The notes under the pieces were generated by a model. The model searched no databases. It was not told the DNA's origin and worked only from the letters and a program-made list of their open reading frames with translations. Shown one piece after another: positions 7,504 through 16,104 of a stretch of 64,000 nucleotides of DNA (its first letter is position 1; the number at the start of each line of letters is the position of its first letter). Where the stretch lies: the NCBI GenBank assembly GCA_028290465.1, contig JAQGJU010000136.1, forward strand, positions 54,183 through 118,182. The letters are read 5' to 3'. Source of the stretch: Xanthobacteraceae bacterium (GTDB taxonomy: Bacteria > Pseudomonadota > Alphaproteobacteria > Rhizobiales > Xanthobacteraceae). A program made the position numbers and the translations under genes.

Positions 7504-10164
7504 TCACTGCATCGCCTCTTTGATCAAATCGTCCGCCGCCTCGGCCAGCAGATCTTCCGAGGCTTCACCGTGCACCGACTCGCGGCCGATCTCCAGCAGC
7601 ACCGGAACCGCCAGCGGCGACACATGGTCGAGCGCCTTATGGACGATCCGGCCTTTGATTCGCGACAGCATGTCGGACAGCCGGCGAATATCCAAGAGTC
7701 CGCTGGCCGCATCGGCCCGCGCCGCGCGCAACAGGATGTGATCGGGCTGGTGCTTGCGCAGCACGTCGTACACCAGATTGGTCGAGATCGTCACGTTGCG
7801 CCGGGTTTTATCCTGGCCCGGGAAACGGCGCTCGATCAGCCCGGCAATGACCGCGCATTGCCGGAAGGTGCGCTGCATCAGTGGCGTCTCGGCGAGCCAG
7901 GCTTCGAGATCGTCGCCCAGCATGTCGTGATCGAACAGCGCATCGAGCGACAGCGCGCCGCGCCGGATCGCGAATTCCAGATCGCCGAGGCCCCATACGG
8001 CCAGCGCATATTCGTTGGCCACGAAGCCGAGCGGGCGCATCCGCGCACGCTCCAGCCGCCGGGTCAGCAACATGCCGAGAGTCTGATGCGCGAGGCGTCC
8101 CTCAAACGGATAGCACACGAGGTAATATTTGGCGGCGCGCGGAAACGTCTCGATCAATAATTGGCTTTTACCCGGCACCATCGAGCGCCAAGCCTGGATG
8201 TCCAGCCATTCGCGCACCTGATCGGGCAGCGCGCGCCATTGCTCGGGCGCCGCCAGAATGCCGCGCACCCGGTCGGCCAGATAGGTCGAGAGCGGAAACT
8301 TGCCGCCCGCATAGGCCGGCACTTTCGGATCGGTCGCATGGCTGCGCGACACATAGACCTCGTCGTCGATCAGCGCTTCGAATTGCAGGATCTCGCCGGC
8401 GAACACGAAGGTGTCCTTGCTGGACAGTCCCTCGATGAAATCTTCCTCGATCTCACCAAGCACGCGCCCGCCATGTCCGATCGGCCCGGTACGGCCGGAG
8501 CCGCCGCCGCGCGAGCGCACCAGCCGCACCTTGAGCATCGGCGACTCGACGATGGTGCCGATATTCATGCGATAGCGTTGCGCGACGCGCGGATTGGCGA
8601 CCCGCCATTTGCCGTCGGTACCAAGGCGGATCTTGGCGAAGCGTTCATACGCCTTGAGCGCATAGCCGCCGGTCGCGACGAAATCGACGACCGCGTCGAA
8701 TTCCGCGCGCGTCAGTTCCGCATAGGGCGCAGCGCTGCGCACTTCTTCGTACAGATCGTCGGCCCGAAACGGCTCGCCGCAGGCGCAGCCGAGTATGTGC
8801 TGCGCCAGCACGTCAAGCCCACCGGTGCGCAATGGCGGCGTGTCCTGCGCGTTCTCGGCGATGGCCCCGATCGCCGCGTGACACTCCAGCACCTCGAAAC
8901 GGTTGGCCGGCACCAGTACAGCCTGCGACGGCTCGTCGAGGCGATGGTTGGCGCGGCCGATGCGCTGCATCAGGCGGCTGGAGCCCTTCGGCGCGCCGAC
9001 ATTGATCACCAGATCGACATCGCCCCAGTCGACGCCGAGATCGAGCGATGAGGTGCACACCACCGCTTGCAGCTTGCCGGCCGACATCGCGTCCTCGACC
9101 TTGCGGCGCTGCGCGACGTCGAGCGAGCCGTGATGCAGCGCTATCGGCAAATTGTCGTCGTTGATGCGCCACAGCGACTGGAAAATATTCTCGGCCTGGC
9201 TGCGGGTGTTGACGAAAATCAATGAGGTCTTGTGGCGTTTGATGAGGTCGTAGATTTCGCCGAGTGCGTGCTGCGCCGAATGGCCGGCCCACGGTAGATG
9301 CTCGCGCGTATCCAACAGATCGACCACCGGGGCGGCGCCGCCCGACGCGATGACCAGATCGGCCATCGCCGGCGTCGTACCGTCGGCGCTTCGCTGCGGC
9401 ATCAGATAGCGGCAGAGGTCATCCGGCGTGGCGACCGTGGCCGATAGGCCGACGCTGGTGAGCTGCGGCGCCATGCGAAACAGTCGCGCGAGGCCAAGCG
9501 ATAGCAGATCGCCCCTTTTTGATGTGACCAGCGCGTGCAACTCGTCGAGCACGACGCGCCTGAGATTCTTGAACAGATACGGCCCGTCGGGCGACGCGAG
9601 GATCAGCGCCAACTGTTCCGGTGTGGTCAGCAGAATGTCCGGCGGATCGCGCTTCTGCCGCTGACGCTTGGATGCGGGCGTGTCGCCGGTGCGGGTCTCG
9701 ATGCGGATCGGCAGTTGCATCTCGGCGACCGGCGTTTCGAGATTGCGCGCGATGTCGACTGCCAGCGCTTTGAGCGGCGAGATATAAAGCGTGTGCAGGC
9801 CGCCGCGCCACTTTTCTTCACCTCCCCCGCTTGCGGGGGAGGTCAACGAGCGAAGCTCGTCGGGAGGGGGAATAGCTTCACTTCGTGCGCCCGCTAATGC
9901 CCCCTCCCCACCCCTCCCCCGCAAGCGGGGGAGGGAGCGCAACGCATCAGCGTTCCGCTCTGCGAGTTCCACCAGCGTCGGCAGAAATCCGGCGAGCGTC
10001 TTGCCACCGCCAGTCGGCGCGATCAGCAATACCGAGCGGCCGGCCTTGGCCCTGGCCAGCAAATCCAATTGATGCCCGCGCGGCTCCCAGCCGCGCGATG
10101 CGAACCAACGCCTGAAACGTTCAGGCAGCAGATCTTCATCAAGGTCGGGAGCGCGTGTATCCAT
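7504..10164 (-). CDS. Ligase-associated DNA damage response DEXH box helicase (Lhr-like)
   Basis: 886 residues. Superfamily 2 helicase: Walker A APTGGGKT (49-56), Ia-type TLYISPLKALA, motif II DELH (207-210), SAT motif in LSATVATPDD, and C-terminal helicase motifs TSSLDLGVDWGDVDLV and QRIGRANHR, followed by the Lhr winged-helix and C-terminal regions. This is the helicase of the four-gene ligase-associated system (TIGR04121 type), inferred from the family to act with the ligase, exonuclease and PdeM in DNA repair. Residues about 73-118, between motifs I and Ia, are a translated palindromic repeat (PPPDELRS and TSPASGGG peptides) that interrupts the domain without breaking the frame. The last codons lie 19 bases from the longest possible pdeM start, indicating an operon. 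Confidence 0.9.
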   Translation of the reverse strand: MDTRAPDLDEDLLPERFRRWFASRGWEPRGHQLDLLARAKAGRSVLLIAPTGGGKTLAGFLPTLVELAERNADALRSLPRLRGRGGEGALAGARSEAIPPPDELRSLTSPASGGGEEKWRGGLHTLYISPLKALAVDIARNLETPVAEMQLPIRIETRTGDTPASKRQRQKRDPPDILLTTPEQLALILASPDGPYLFKNLRRVVLDELHALVTSKRGDLLSLGLARLFRMAPQLTSVGLSATVATPDDLCRYLMPQRSADGTTPAMADLVIASGGAAPVVDLLDTREHLPWAGHSAQHALGEIYDLIKRHKTSLIFVNTRSQAENIFQSLWRINDDNLPIALHHGSLDVAQRRKVEDAMSAGKLQAVVCTSSLDLGVDWGDVDLVINVGAPKGSSRLMQRIGRANHRLDEPSQAVLVPANRFEVLECHAAIGAIAENAQDTPPLRTGGLDVLAQHILGCACGEPFRADDLYEEVRSAAPYAELTRAEFDAVVDFVATGGYALKAYERFAKIRLGTDGKWRVANPRVAQRYRMNIGTIVESPMLKVRLVRSRGGGSGRTGPIGHGGRVLGEIEEDFIEGLSSKDTFVFAGEILQFEALIDDEVYVSRSHATDPKVPAYAGGKFPLSTYLADRVRGILAAPEQWRALPDQVREWLDIQAWRSMVPGKSQLLIETFPRAAKYYLVCYPFEGRLAHQTLGMLLTRRLERARMRPLGFVANEYALAVWGLGDLEFAIRRGALSLDALFDHDMLGDDLEAWLAETPLMQRTFRQCAVIAGLIERRFPGQDKTRRNVTISTNLVYDVLRKHQPDHILLRAARADAASGLLDIRRLSDMLSRIKGRIVHKALDHVSPLAVPVLLEIGRESVHGEASEDLLAEAADDLIKEAMQ
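9816..9950. repeat. In-frame palindromic repeat inside the helicase gene
   Basis: Two hairpins, CCTCCCCCGCTTGCGGGGGA (from 9830) and a matching ccccgcaagcggggg copy near 9915-9933, flank a spacer with cgagcgaagctcg. The whole element is translated within the helicase without a stop. It belongs to the same family as the element in the ligase gene at about 12487-12593. Confidence 0.85.
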
Positions 10165-10178
10165 CTCTTGCCGAAGCG

Positions 10179-11144
10179 CTACTCCTTGGCCGCAATCACG
10201 ACGAGACCCGGAACCGGCTCGCCCTTTTCGGTGCGGGTCGATGCGCGCCGCAAGGTGAGGACGTTGAACCCCGCGTCCGAAAGCGCATCCCAGACATAGT
10301 CTCGTGCATGCGCATAACGCAGCGTCGGGCCGAGCCGCGCGTCCTCGCCGTCATGGCTTTCGACCGAGAACGCCAACAAGCCATTGGGCGCCAGCGCGCC
10401 CGCGATGGCAACGAACGACGGCTTCAAGTCGGCGACGTAGACGAACACATCGGCGGCAACGACCAGTTCAAGGTTGGCGCCTTGCCACTCCGGCCGCTGA
10501 ACGTATTCGACGAGTTCGCCCTCTTCGAGCCGGTCGTAAATTTTCTTGGCTTTCGCCTCGGCCAGCATGCCGGCCGACAGGTCCATCCCGACCATATGAT
10601 CGGTCACGTCGCGAAACGCAGCTCCCGACAGTCCGGTGCCGCAGCCGAGATCCAGCATCGACGCAAAGTGAAACGGCTGCGCGGCCTTCCGACAGGCTTC
10701 TTCCAGCGCCGCGCGCAAAAGTTCCGGCGCGCGGTAGTCCAGCCGTTCCAGCAGCGACTCGTCGAAATTCGGCGCATGCTGGTCGAAAAGCCGGCGCACA
10801 TAGACCGCCGTCATGGCCGGAGCGATGTCGCCGGCGCCGAGCCGCGCCAGTTGCAGCCTCGCGCCGTGATAATCCTCGACGTCGTGATCGCGGGCCTGCT
10901 CGAAGGCCGCGATGGCGCCCTCGCGGTCGCCCAGGCGGTCGCGGATGGCGCCCAAAGTGAACCAGGCCGTGGTGAATTTCGGCGTCAATTCAATCGTTTG
11001 CAGCAAGATTTCGGCCGCCGCCACAAGGTCCCCGCGCCCGGCCTGGTCCAGCGCCCAGCCAAACCTTCGGTCGGCCACGAGATCGCCGGAGGAAACAAAT
11101 AGCGCCGCGCCTGGTTTCACGTTGTATCTCTCCGCGGCTCGCAT
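10179..11144 (-). CDS. TPR-containing class I SAM-dependent methyltransferase
   Basis: 321 residues. The N-terminal third (about 25-110) reads as tetratricopeptide helices (FTTAWFTLGAIRDRLGDREG). The C-terminal part carries the Rossmann methyltransferase motif I MLDLGCGTGLSG (near 163), motif II acidic residue in HMVGMDLSAGML, and a LVVAADVFVYV post-motif strand. This is the common alphaproteobacterial TPR-plus-methyltransferase family; its substrate is unknown. It is 15 bases upstream of the helicase start and divergent from the exonuclease gene, so it may be the first gene of the minus-strand repair transcript. Whether it takes part in repair is not established. Confidence 0.85.
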   Translation of the reverse strand: MRAAERYNVKPGAALFVSSGDLVADRRFGWALDQAGRGDLVAAAEILLQTIELTPKFTTAWFTLGAIRDRLGDREGAIAAFEQARDHDVEDYHGARLQLARLGAGDIAPAMTAVYVRRLFDQHAPNFDESLLERLDYRAPELLRAALEEACRKAAQPFHFASMLDLGCGTGLSGAAFRDVTDHMVGMDLSAGMLAEAKAKKIYDRLEEGELVEYVQRPEWQGANLELVVAADVFVYVADLKPSFVAIAGALAPNGLLAFSVESHDGEDARLGPTLRYAHARDYVWDALSDAGFNVLTLRRASTRTEKGEPVPGLVVIAAKE

Positions 11145-11173
11145 CGGCGCGCCCGCAACCTATCTAAGGGCCC

Positions 11174-12208
11174 ATGCGACCCGATCAACTGCTGGCACCG
11201 ACGCCGTCCGGTCTTTGCTGCAAGCCGGGCGGCTTTTACATCGATCCGGTGCGCGCGGTCGACCGCGCCTTGATCACCCATGGCCATTCCGACCATGCGC
11301 GGCCCGGCCACGGCTCGGTGCTGGCCACCCAAGAGACGCTCGACATGATGCGGTTGCGCTACGGCGAGAACTTCGCCGGCAGCACGCAGGCGATCCGCTA
11401 TGGCGAAACGGTGACGCTGGACGGCGTCACGGCGACGTTCCGTCCGGCCGGGCATGTGCTGGGTTCCGCGCAGATCGCGGTCGAAAGCGGCGGTCTTCGG
11501 ATCGTGGCGTCCGGCGACTACAAGGACGCCTACGACCCGACCTGCGCGCCGTTTGAACTGGTGAAGTGCGACGTATTCATCACCGAGGCGACGTTCGGGC
11601 TGCCGGTGTTCCGCCATGGCGATGCCGCGCACGAGGTCGCGAAGCTGCTGCACTCCGTCAGCGTGTTCCCCGAGCGCGCCCATCTGGTCGGCGCCTATTC
11701 GCTCGGCAAGGCGCAGCGCGTGATCGCACTGATCCGGCAGGCCGGTTACGACAAGCCGATCTACCTGCACGGCGCGATGGAGAAGATCACCTACTATTAT
11801 GAGAGCCGCGGCATTCCGCTCGGCCCGTTCCTGCCGGTGCGCGGCGCTGCCAAGACCGATCTGGCCGGCAGCATCGCACTGTGTCCGCCGTCGGCGCTGA
11901 ACGATGTGTGGGCGCGGCGCTTTCCGGATCCGGTAACCGCCTTCGCGTCGGGCTGGATGCGGGTCAGGGCCCGCGCCCGGCAAGGCGGCATTCAGTTGCC
12001 GCTCGTAGTGTCCGACCACGCCGACTGGGACGGACTGACGGCGACGATCGCGGCGACCGGCGCGTCGGAGGTCTGGGTCACGCACGGCCAGGAAGACGCG
12101 CTGGTGCATTGGTGCCAGATGCGTCAACTCAAGGCACGGCCGCTGGCCATTGTCGGCTATGGCGATGAGGACGAAGGCGCAACGCCGGCCGACGAGGCGA
12201 CCGAATGA
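11174..12208 (+). CDS. Ligase-associated DNA exonuclease (metallo-beta-lactamase fold)
   Basis: 344 residues. MBL-fold nuclease of the CPSF/SNM1 type with metal motif HGHSDHARPGH (H36, H38, D40, H41), a later PAGHVLGSAQ histidine, SGDYKD aspartate and VVSDHADWDG motif, as in TIGR04122 ligase-associated exonucleases. The start ATG at 11174 begins MRPDQLLAPT, typical for the family. The stop overlaps the ligase start (12205-12208, ATGA), so the two genes are translationally coupled. The predicted role is trimming DNA ends before ligation, inferred from the family and the operon. Confidence 0.92.
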   Translation: MRPDQLLAPTPSGLCCKPGGFYIDPVRAVDRALITHGHSDHARPGHGSVLATQETLDMMRLRYGENFAGSTQAIRYGETVTLDGVTATFRPAGHVLGSAQIAVESGGLRIVASGDYKDAYDPTCAPFELVKCDVFITEATFGLPVFRHGDAAHEVAKLLHSVSVFPERAHLVGAYSLGKAQRVIALIRQAGYDKPIYLHGAMEKITYYYESRGIPLGPFLPVRGAAKTDLAGSIALCPPSALNDVWARRFPDPVTAFASGWMRVRARARQGGIQLPLVVSDHADWDGLTATIAATGASEVWVTHGQEDALVHWCQMRQLKARPLAIVGYGDEDEGATPADEATE

Positions 12209-14004
12209 ACCGGTTCGCCGAACTGCTCGATCGCCTGGCCTATGAGCCGGCCCGCAACAACAAGCTGCGGCTGATCACCGATTATCTGCGCGCAACGCCT
12301 GATCCTGAACGCGGCTGGGCTCTGGCGGCGCTGACCGGCGCGCTGTCGTTCCGCCATGCCAAGCCGGCGCTGATCCGCACCCTGATCGCGGAACGCACCG
12401 ATCCGGTGCTGTTCGCGCTGTCCTACGATTATGTCGGCGACCTGTCGGAGACGGTCGCGCTGATGTGGCCCGCACCAGCACGGCGCGTTCCCTCCCCCGC
12501 AAGCGGGGGAGGGTTAGGGAGGGGGCCGGCAACAGCACCCCCTCCCGACGAGCTTCGCTCGTCGACCTCCCCCGCAAGCGGGAGAGGTGAAGAAGCAAAA
12601 GCCCCTACCCTCACTGACGTCGTCGAAACGCTGTCCTCGCTCGGCAAGGCCGAACTGCCGGCGCAACTGGCGCGCTGGCTTGACGGCCTCGACGAGACCG
12701 GCCGCTGGGCGCTGCTCAAGCTGGTCACCGGCGGATTGCGCATCGGCGTTTCGGCGCGGCTGGCCAAGACCGCCGCCGCCGCGCTCGGCGAGCACACCGC
12801 GCAGGACGTCGAACTGGTATGGCCCGGCCTTGCGCCGCCCTATCTCGAACTATTTGCTTGGCTGGAAGGCCGCGCCGAACGGCCGGTCACCACCGATCCG
12901 TCGCCGTTCCGGCCCGCGATGCTGTCGCACGCCATCGAGGAAAGTGACTTCAGCACACTCGATCCCGCCGAGTTCACCGCCGAATGGAAATGGGACGGCA
13001 TCCGCGTCCAGGCGGTGTCGGGGCGCGACGAAGATGGCACGCGCGTGTCGCGGCTTTATTCGCGCACCGGCGAGGACATCTCCAAGAGCTTCCCGGATCT
13101 GGCCGACGCTTTGCAACACGACGGCGCGCTCGACGGCGAATTGCTGATCGTGCGCGACGGCCGGGTGCAGACCTTCAACGTGCTGCAGCAGCGCCTGAAC
13201 CGCAAAGCCGTCACGGCAAAGCTGATCGCGGAATTTCCGGTGCATCTGCGCGCCTACGATCTGCTGCATGACGGCGAGCAGGATCTGCGCGAGCTAGGCT
13301 TTGCCGAACGCCGCGAAAAATTGGCCGCCTTCATCTCAAAGCTCAACGATCCGCGCATCGACCTGTCGCCGCTGGTGCCGTTCGACACCTGGGATGCGCT
13401 GACGGCCGCCCGCGCCGACCCGGCATCAGCCGGCGCCGGCGAGGACGCTGCCGCCGTCGAAGGCGTGATGCTCAAGCGCCGCGACGCGCCCTATGTGCCG
13501 GGCCGGCCGAAGGGCCTGTGGTGGAAATGGAAGCGCGATCCGCTGATCGTCGATGCGGTGCTGATGTACGCGCAACGCGGCCACGGCAAGCGCTCGTCGT
13601 ATTATTCCGACTACACGTTCGGGGTCTGGAAGTCCGGTCCCGATGGCGACCAACTCACGCCGGTCGGCAAGGCGTATTTCGGCTTCACCGACGAGGAACT
13701 GCTCAAGATCGACCGTTTCGTCCGCCATAACACAGTCGAGCGCTTCGGGCCGGTCCGCGAAGTCGTGCATGAACCCGATCAGGGGCTGGTGTTCGAAGTG
13801 GCATTCGAGGGCCTGCAACGCTCGACGCGGCACAAATCCGGGCTGGCGATGCGCTTTCCAAGGATCAGCCGGCTGCGCTTCGACAAGCCGCCGCGCGACG
13901 CCGACCGAATCGAGACCCTGGAGCGGATGCTGGACCGGATCGAAGCCGGCCGCGCCACAACTGTAGCGCCTGCCATCGAATCGCCGAAAGCCGTGGTAAG
14001 CTAG
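12205..14004 (+). CDS. ATP-dependent DNA ligase (ligase-associated repair type)
   Basis: 599 residues. An N-terminal alpha-helical DNA-binding domain (1-220) is followed by the adenylation domain with nucleotidyl-lysine motif KWDGIR (K262), then LDGELL, EGVMLKRRDAPYVPGR and WWKWKRDP motifs, and an OB-fold C-terminal domain (KSGLAMRFPRISRLR). This is the stand-alone bacterial LigB/LigC-like ligase of TIGR04120 type, distinct from the NAD-dependent LigA. Residues about 94-132 are a translated palindromic repeat (SPASGGG, PPPDELRS peptides) inserted in the helical domain, ahead of the catalytic core. Codon use and frame remain continuous through it. Confidence 0.92.
   Translation: MNRFAELLDRLAYEPARNNKLRLITDYLRATPDPERGWALAALTGALSFRHAKPALIRTLIAERTDPVLFALSYDYVGDLSETVALMWPAPARRVPSPASGGGLGRGPATAPPPDELRSSTSPASGRGEEAKAPTLTDVVETLSSLGKAELPAQLARWLDGLDETGRWALLKLVTGGLRIGVSARLAKTAAAALGEHTAQDVELVWPGLAPPYLELFAWLEGRAERPVTTDPSPFRPAMLSHAIEESDFSTLDPAEFTAEWKWDGIRVQAVSGRDEDGTRVSRLYSRTGEDISKSFPDLADALQHDGALDGELLIVRDGRVQTFNVLQQRLNRKAVTAKLIAEFPVHLRAYDLLHDGEQDLRELGFAERREKLAAFISKLNDPRIDLSPLVPFDTWDALTAARADPASAGAGEDAAAVEGVMLKRRDAPYVPGRPKGLWWKWKRDPLIVDAVLMYAQRGHGKRSSYYSDYTFGVWKSGPDGDQLTPVGKAYFGFTDEELLKIDRFVRHNTVERFGPVREVVHEPDQGLVFEVAFEGLQRSTRHKSGLAMRFPRISRLRFDKPPRDADRIETLERMLDRIEAGRATTVAPAIESPKAVVS
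12487..12593. repeat. In-frame palindromic repeat inside the ligase gene
   Basis: Hairpins CCTCCCCCGCAAGCGGGGGA (from 12490) and CCTCCCCCGCAAGCGGGAGA (from 12568) flank gacgagcttcgctcgtcg. It is the same family as the helicase element but in the opposite relation to the gene's strand, and it is read through in frame. Confidence 0.88.
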
Positions 14005-14024
14005 CTCTTCTTGAGGAGAGTTAG

Positions 14025-14324
14025 ATGACCCACGAACCCGTTCCCGCCCGCACGCCCGTCCGGGCCAACCGCTTTCTCGGCGGACCGCCGCTCGCGGTCC
14101 TGGCCAAGCTGGTGCTGGTGTCGATCCTGGTCGGCGTGGTGCTATCGGTGCTCGGCCTCGATCCGCTCAACATCGTGCATAGCGTGCAGCGGCTGATCGA
14201 GAGCGTCTGGAACATGGGCTTCGACGCGATCGGCTCGCTGTGGCGTTATTTCGTGCTCGGCGCCGTCCTGGTGGTCCCGATCTGGCTGATCGTCCGCCTG
14301 ATCAACGCGCCGCGCGGCCGCTAA
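14025..14324 (+). CDS. DUF6460-like small integral membrane protein
   Basis: 99 residues starting just after an AGGAGAGTTAG ribosome binding site. Two predicted membrane segments (about 27-47, VLAKLVLVSILVGVVLSVLG, and 77-95, FVLGAVLVVPIWLIVRL) are separated by a short amphipathic loop with WNMGFDAIGSLWRYF. The pattern resembles the alphaproteobacterial DUF6460 family, which has no known function; the family name is from memory. It follows the ligase by 20 bases on the same strand and may be co-transcribed. Confidence 0.7.
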   Translation: MTHEPVPARTPVRANRFLGGPPLAVLAKLVLVSILVGVVLSVLGLDPLNIVHSVQRLIESVWNMGFDAIGSLWRYFVLGAVLVVPIWLIVRLINAPRGR

Positions 14325-14445
14325 TCCCGTCACCGTTATAGAACCGCAATAGCGGCCCGCTATTTGATTGCCTGGTCGGCGTGTGACATGACGCCGCGCG
14401 CCTGCGCGACGGCATCGCGCACGTTGTCACATGGGAACGGATCAG

Positions 14446-14805
14446 ATGACCACATCAGCAATCGGAAAATGGACGGCGCTTGCGGCGTCGGCCCTGCTGT
14501 TGGCCTGCGCGTCTTTAGCCAGCACGTCGGCCTCAGCCGCCGAATGGAAATTCAAGGTCTACAACAAGTCGCAGACCGCCGCCGTCGAGTTCCGTACGCG
14601 GGAAGACGGCGAATGGAGCAGCAACTGGATCAGCGACCGGATCGAGCCGGGCGATACGTTCAACATGGATTTCGGCCATGCGGACGGTAGCTGCACGGTC
14701 CGCACGCAGATTCGCTTCACCGACGGCACGTATTTCGACGCCAATGTCGACTACTGCAAGGTCAGCAATCTATACGTCTACGAACAGCGCATGAGCTGGG
14801 ACTGA
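14446..14805 (+). CDS. Small exported protein of unknown function
   Basis: 119 residues from the ATG at 14446 (an ATG five codons upstream is possible). A clear signal peptide (LAASALLLACASLASTSASA) is cleaved near residue 30. The mature domain of about 88 residues is beta-rich and aromatic (AEWKFKVYNKSQTAAVEFRT), with two cysteines (GSCTVRTQ and VDYCKVS) that could form a disulfide. I do not recognise the family. A strong terminator hairpin follows at 14971, beyond a palindromic repeat. Confidence 0.75.
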   Translation: MTTSAIGKWTALAASALLLACASLASTSASAAEWKFKVYNKSQTAAVEFRTREDGEWSSNWISDRIEPGDTFNMDFGHADGSCTVRTQIRFTDGTYFDANVDYCKVSNLYVYEQRMSWD

Positions 14806-14850
14806 GATCGGCGAGCCAGTTCGGTTTCGTCAAATGACTCACTCGAACCG

Positions 14851-14963
14851 TCACCCTGAGGCGCGAGCGTAGCGAGCCTCGAAGGGCGACGCCCCGGCTG
14901 TTGCAGCATCAGGGCCGTCCATCCTTCGAAGCCCGGCTGCGCCGGGCACCTCAGGATGACGGG
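14851..14963. repeat. Palindromic intergenic repeat, CCTGAGG/CCTCAGGATGA family
   Basis: Starts tcaccctgaggcgcgagcgt, contains gcctcgaagggcgacg, and ends with catccttcgaagcccggctg and gccgggcacctcaggatgac. The left and right halves are roughly inverted. Three further members lie at 18335-18477, 55260-55399 and 61825-61940. Confidence 0.85.
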
Positions 14964-14970
14964 TTAAACA

Positions 14971-15004
14971 ACCGGATGGCGCCCACGCCATCCGGTTTTT
15001 TTAT
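14971..15004 (+). terminator. Intrinsic terminator
   Basis: An 11-bp stem AACCGGATGGC / GCCATCCGGTT with a six-base loop is followed by a run of seven T on the plus strand. It would terminate transcripts from the 14446 gene just before the convergent pyrD. Confidence 0.85.
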
Positions 15005-15009
15005 GAATA

Positions 15010-16104
15010 TTAGTGCGGCCAATCTTCCGCCGTCATCGCGGCCGCGTCGGCGCCGACCAGATCGGCTAGGCTGTCATGCCGGCCGGCCGTCAACGCCCCG
15101 ACCAGCGTGTCCTTGACGTCCGACACCAGACCGAGCCCACGAAACACCAGCGCCGAGTAGAGCTGCAACAGGGTCGCGCCGGCTCGTACCTTGGCGAGCG
15201 CCGCCGCGCCGGAATCGATGCCGCCCGCGCCGATCAGCGGGAACGCACCCTCGGCTCGCACATAGGTTTCGGCCAGCATCCGAGTCGAGAGCCGAAACAG
15301 CGGCTTGCCGGACAGGCCGCCGGCCTCCGATTTGCCGAGGTCTCGCAAACCCGGCGGCCGGCTGATCGTGGTGTTGCCGACCACCATACCGTCGACCCGG
15401 CGTGAGCGCGCGATGCCGACCACGTCGTCGAGATCGGACAGCGTCAGGTCCGGCGCGATCTTCAACAGCACCGGCACCGGGCCGGCGCTGCCGCGCACCC
15501 GCTCGCGCACTTCGACCACACGGGCCAGCAGTTCGTCGAGCGCCGCCGCCTGCTGCAGGTCGCGCAGGCCTGGCGTATTCGGCGACGATACATTGACCGT
15601 GAAGTAACTGGCGACCGGCGCGAACATTTCGATCAGGCGCGTATAGTCGGCGCTGCGGTCGGCGCTGTCCTTGTTGGCCCCGACATTGACCCCGACGACG
15701 CCGCCCTCACCGGCGCGGGCCCGCGCCGCCAGACGCTTCAGAACAATGTCAGCGCCTTCGCTATTGAAGCCGAGGCGGTTGATCACGCCCTGATCGGCGC
15801 TGAGTCGGAAAATGCGGGGCCGCAGGTTGCCGACCTGCGGGCGCGGCGTGACGGTGCCGATCTCAACGAAGCCGAAGCCGAGCTTCAGCAGCGCATCCGG
15901 CACTTCGGCGTGCTTATCGAATCCGGCTGCGATGCCGACAGGATTCGGAAAATTGAGCCCGAAGGCGCGCACCGCCAAACGCCGGTCGTCGGGGCGCGGA
16001 CGCGGCAACGGCGCCAAGCGCAGCGCGCGAACCGCCAGACGATGGGCGTCCTCCGCATCGAGCTTGGCCAATAAGGGACCGATAACGCGGTCAAACATCC
16101 CCAT
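15010..16104 (-). CDS. pyrD: Quinone-dependent dihydroorotate dehydrogenase
   Basis: 364 residues from the ATG at 16104. Class 2 PyrD oxidises dihydroorotate to orotate with quinone as acceptor, the fourth step of UMP synthesis, at the inner membrane. Visible family features: an amphipathic N-terminal helix for membrane binding, FMN and substrate motifs NPVGIAAGFDKHAEV, VGVNVGANKDS, TVNVSSPNTPGLRDLQ (catalytic serine in the Ser-type VNVSSPNT motif), LLKIAPDL, VVGNTTISRP and a final LIGAGGIDSGAAAL phosphate-binding loop. The start codon touches the stop of the upstream DUF952 gene (TAATG), so the two are coupled. A longer in-frame start at 16236 would add an unrelated basic leader and is rejected. 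Confidence 0.95.
   Translation of the reverse strand: MGMFDRVIGPLLAKLDAEDAHRLAVRALRLAPLPRPRPDDRRLAVRAFGLNFPNPVGIAAGFDKHAEVPDALLKLGFGFVEIGTVTPRPQVGNLRPRIFRLSADQGVINRLGFNSEGADIVLKRLAARARAGEGGVVGVNVGANKDSADRSADYTRLIEMFAPVASYFTVNVSSPNTPGLRDLQQAAALDELLARVVEVRERVRGSAGPVPVLLKIAPDLTLSDLDDVVGIARSRRVDGMVVGNTTISRPPGLRDLGKSEAGGLSGKPLFRLSTRMLAETYVRAEGAFPLIGAGGIDSGAAALAKVRAGATLLQLYSALVFRGLGLVSDVKDTLVGALTAGRHDSLADLVGADAAAMTAEDWPH

Noticed and set aside
10155..11102. Long plus-strand open frame opposite the TPR-methyltransferase
   Set aside because: The minus strand has clear methyltransferase motifs; the antisense frame is Arg/His/Gln-rich and patternless.
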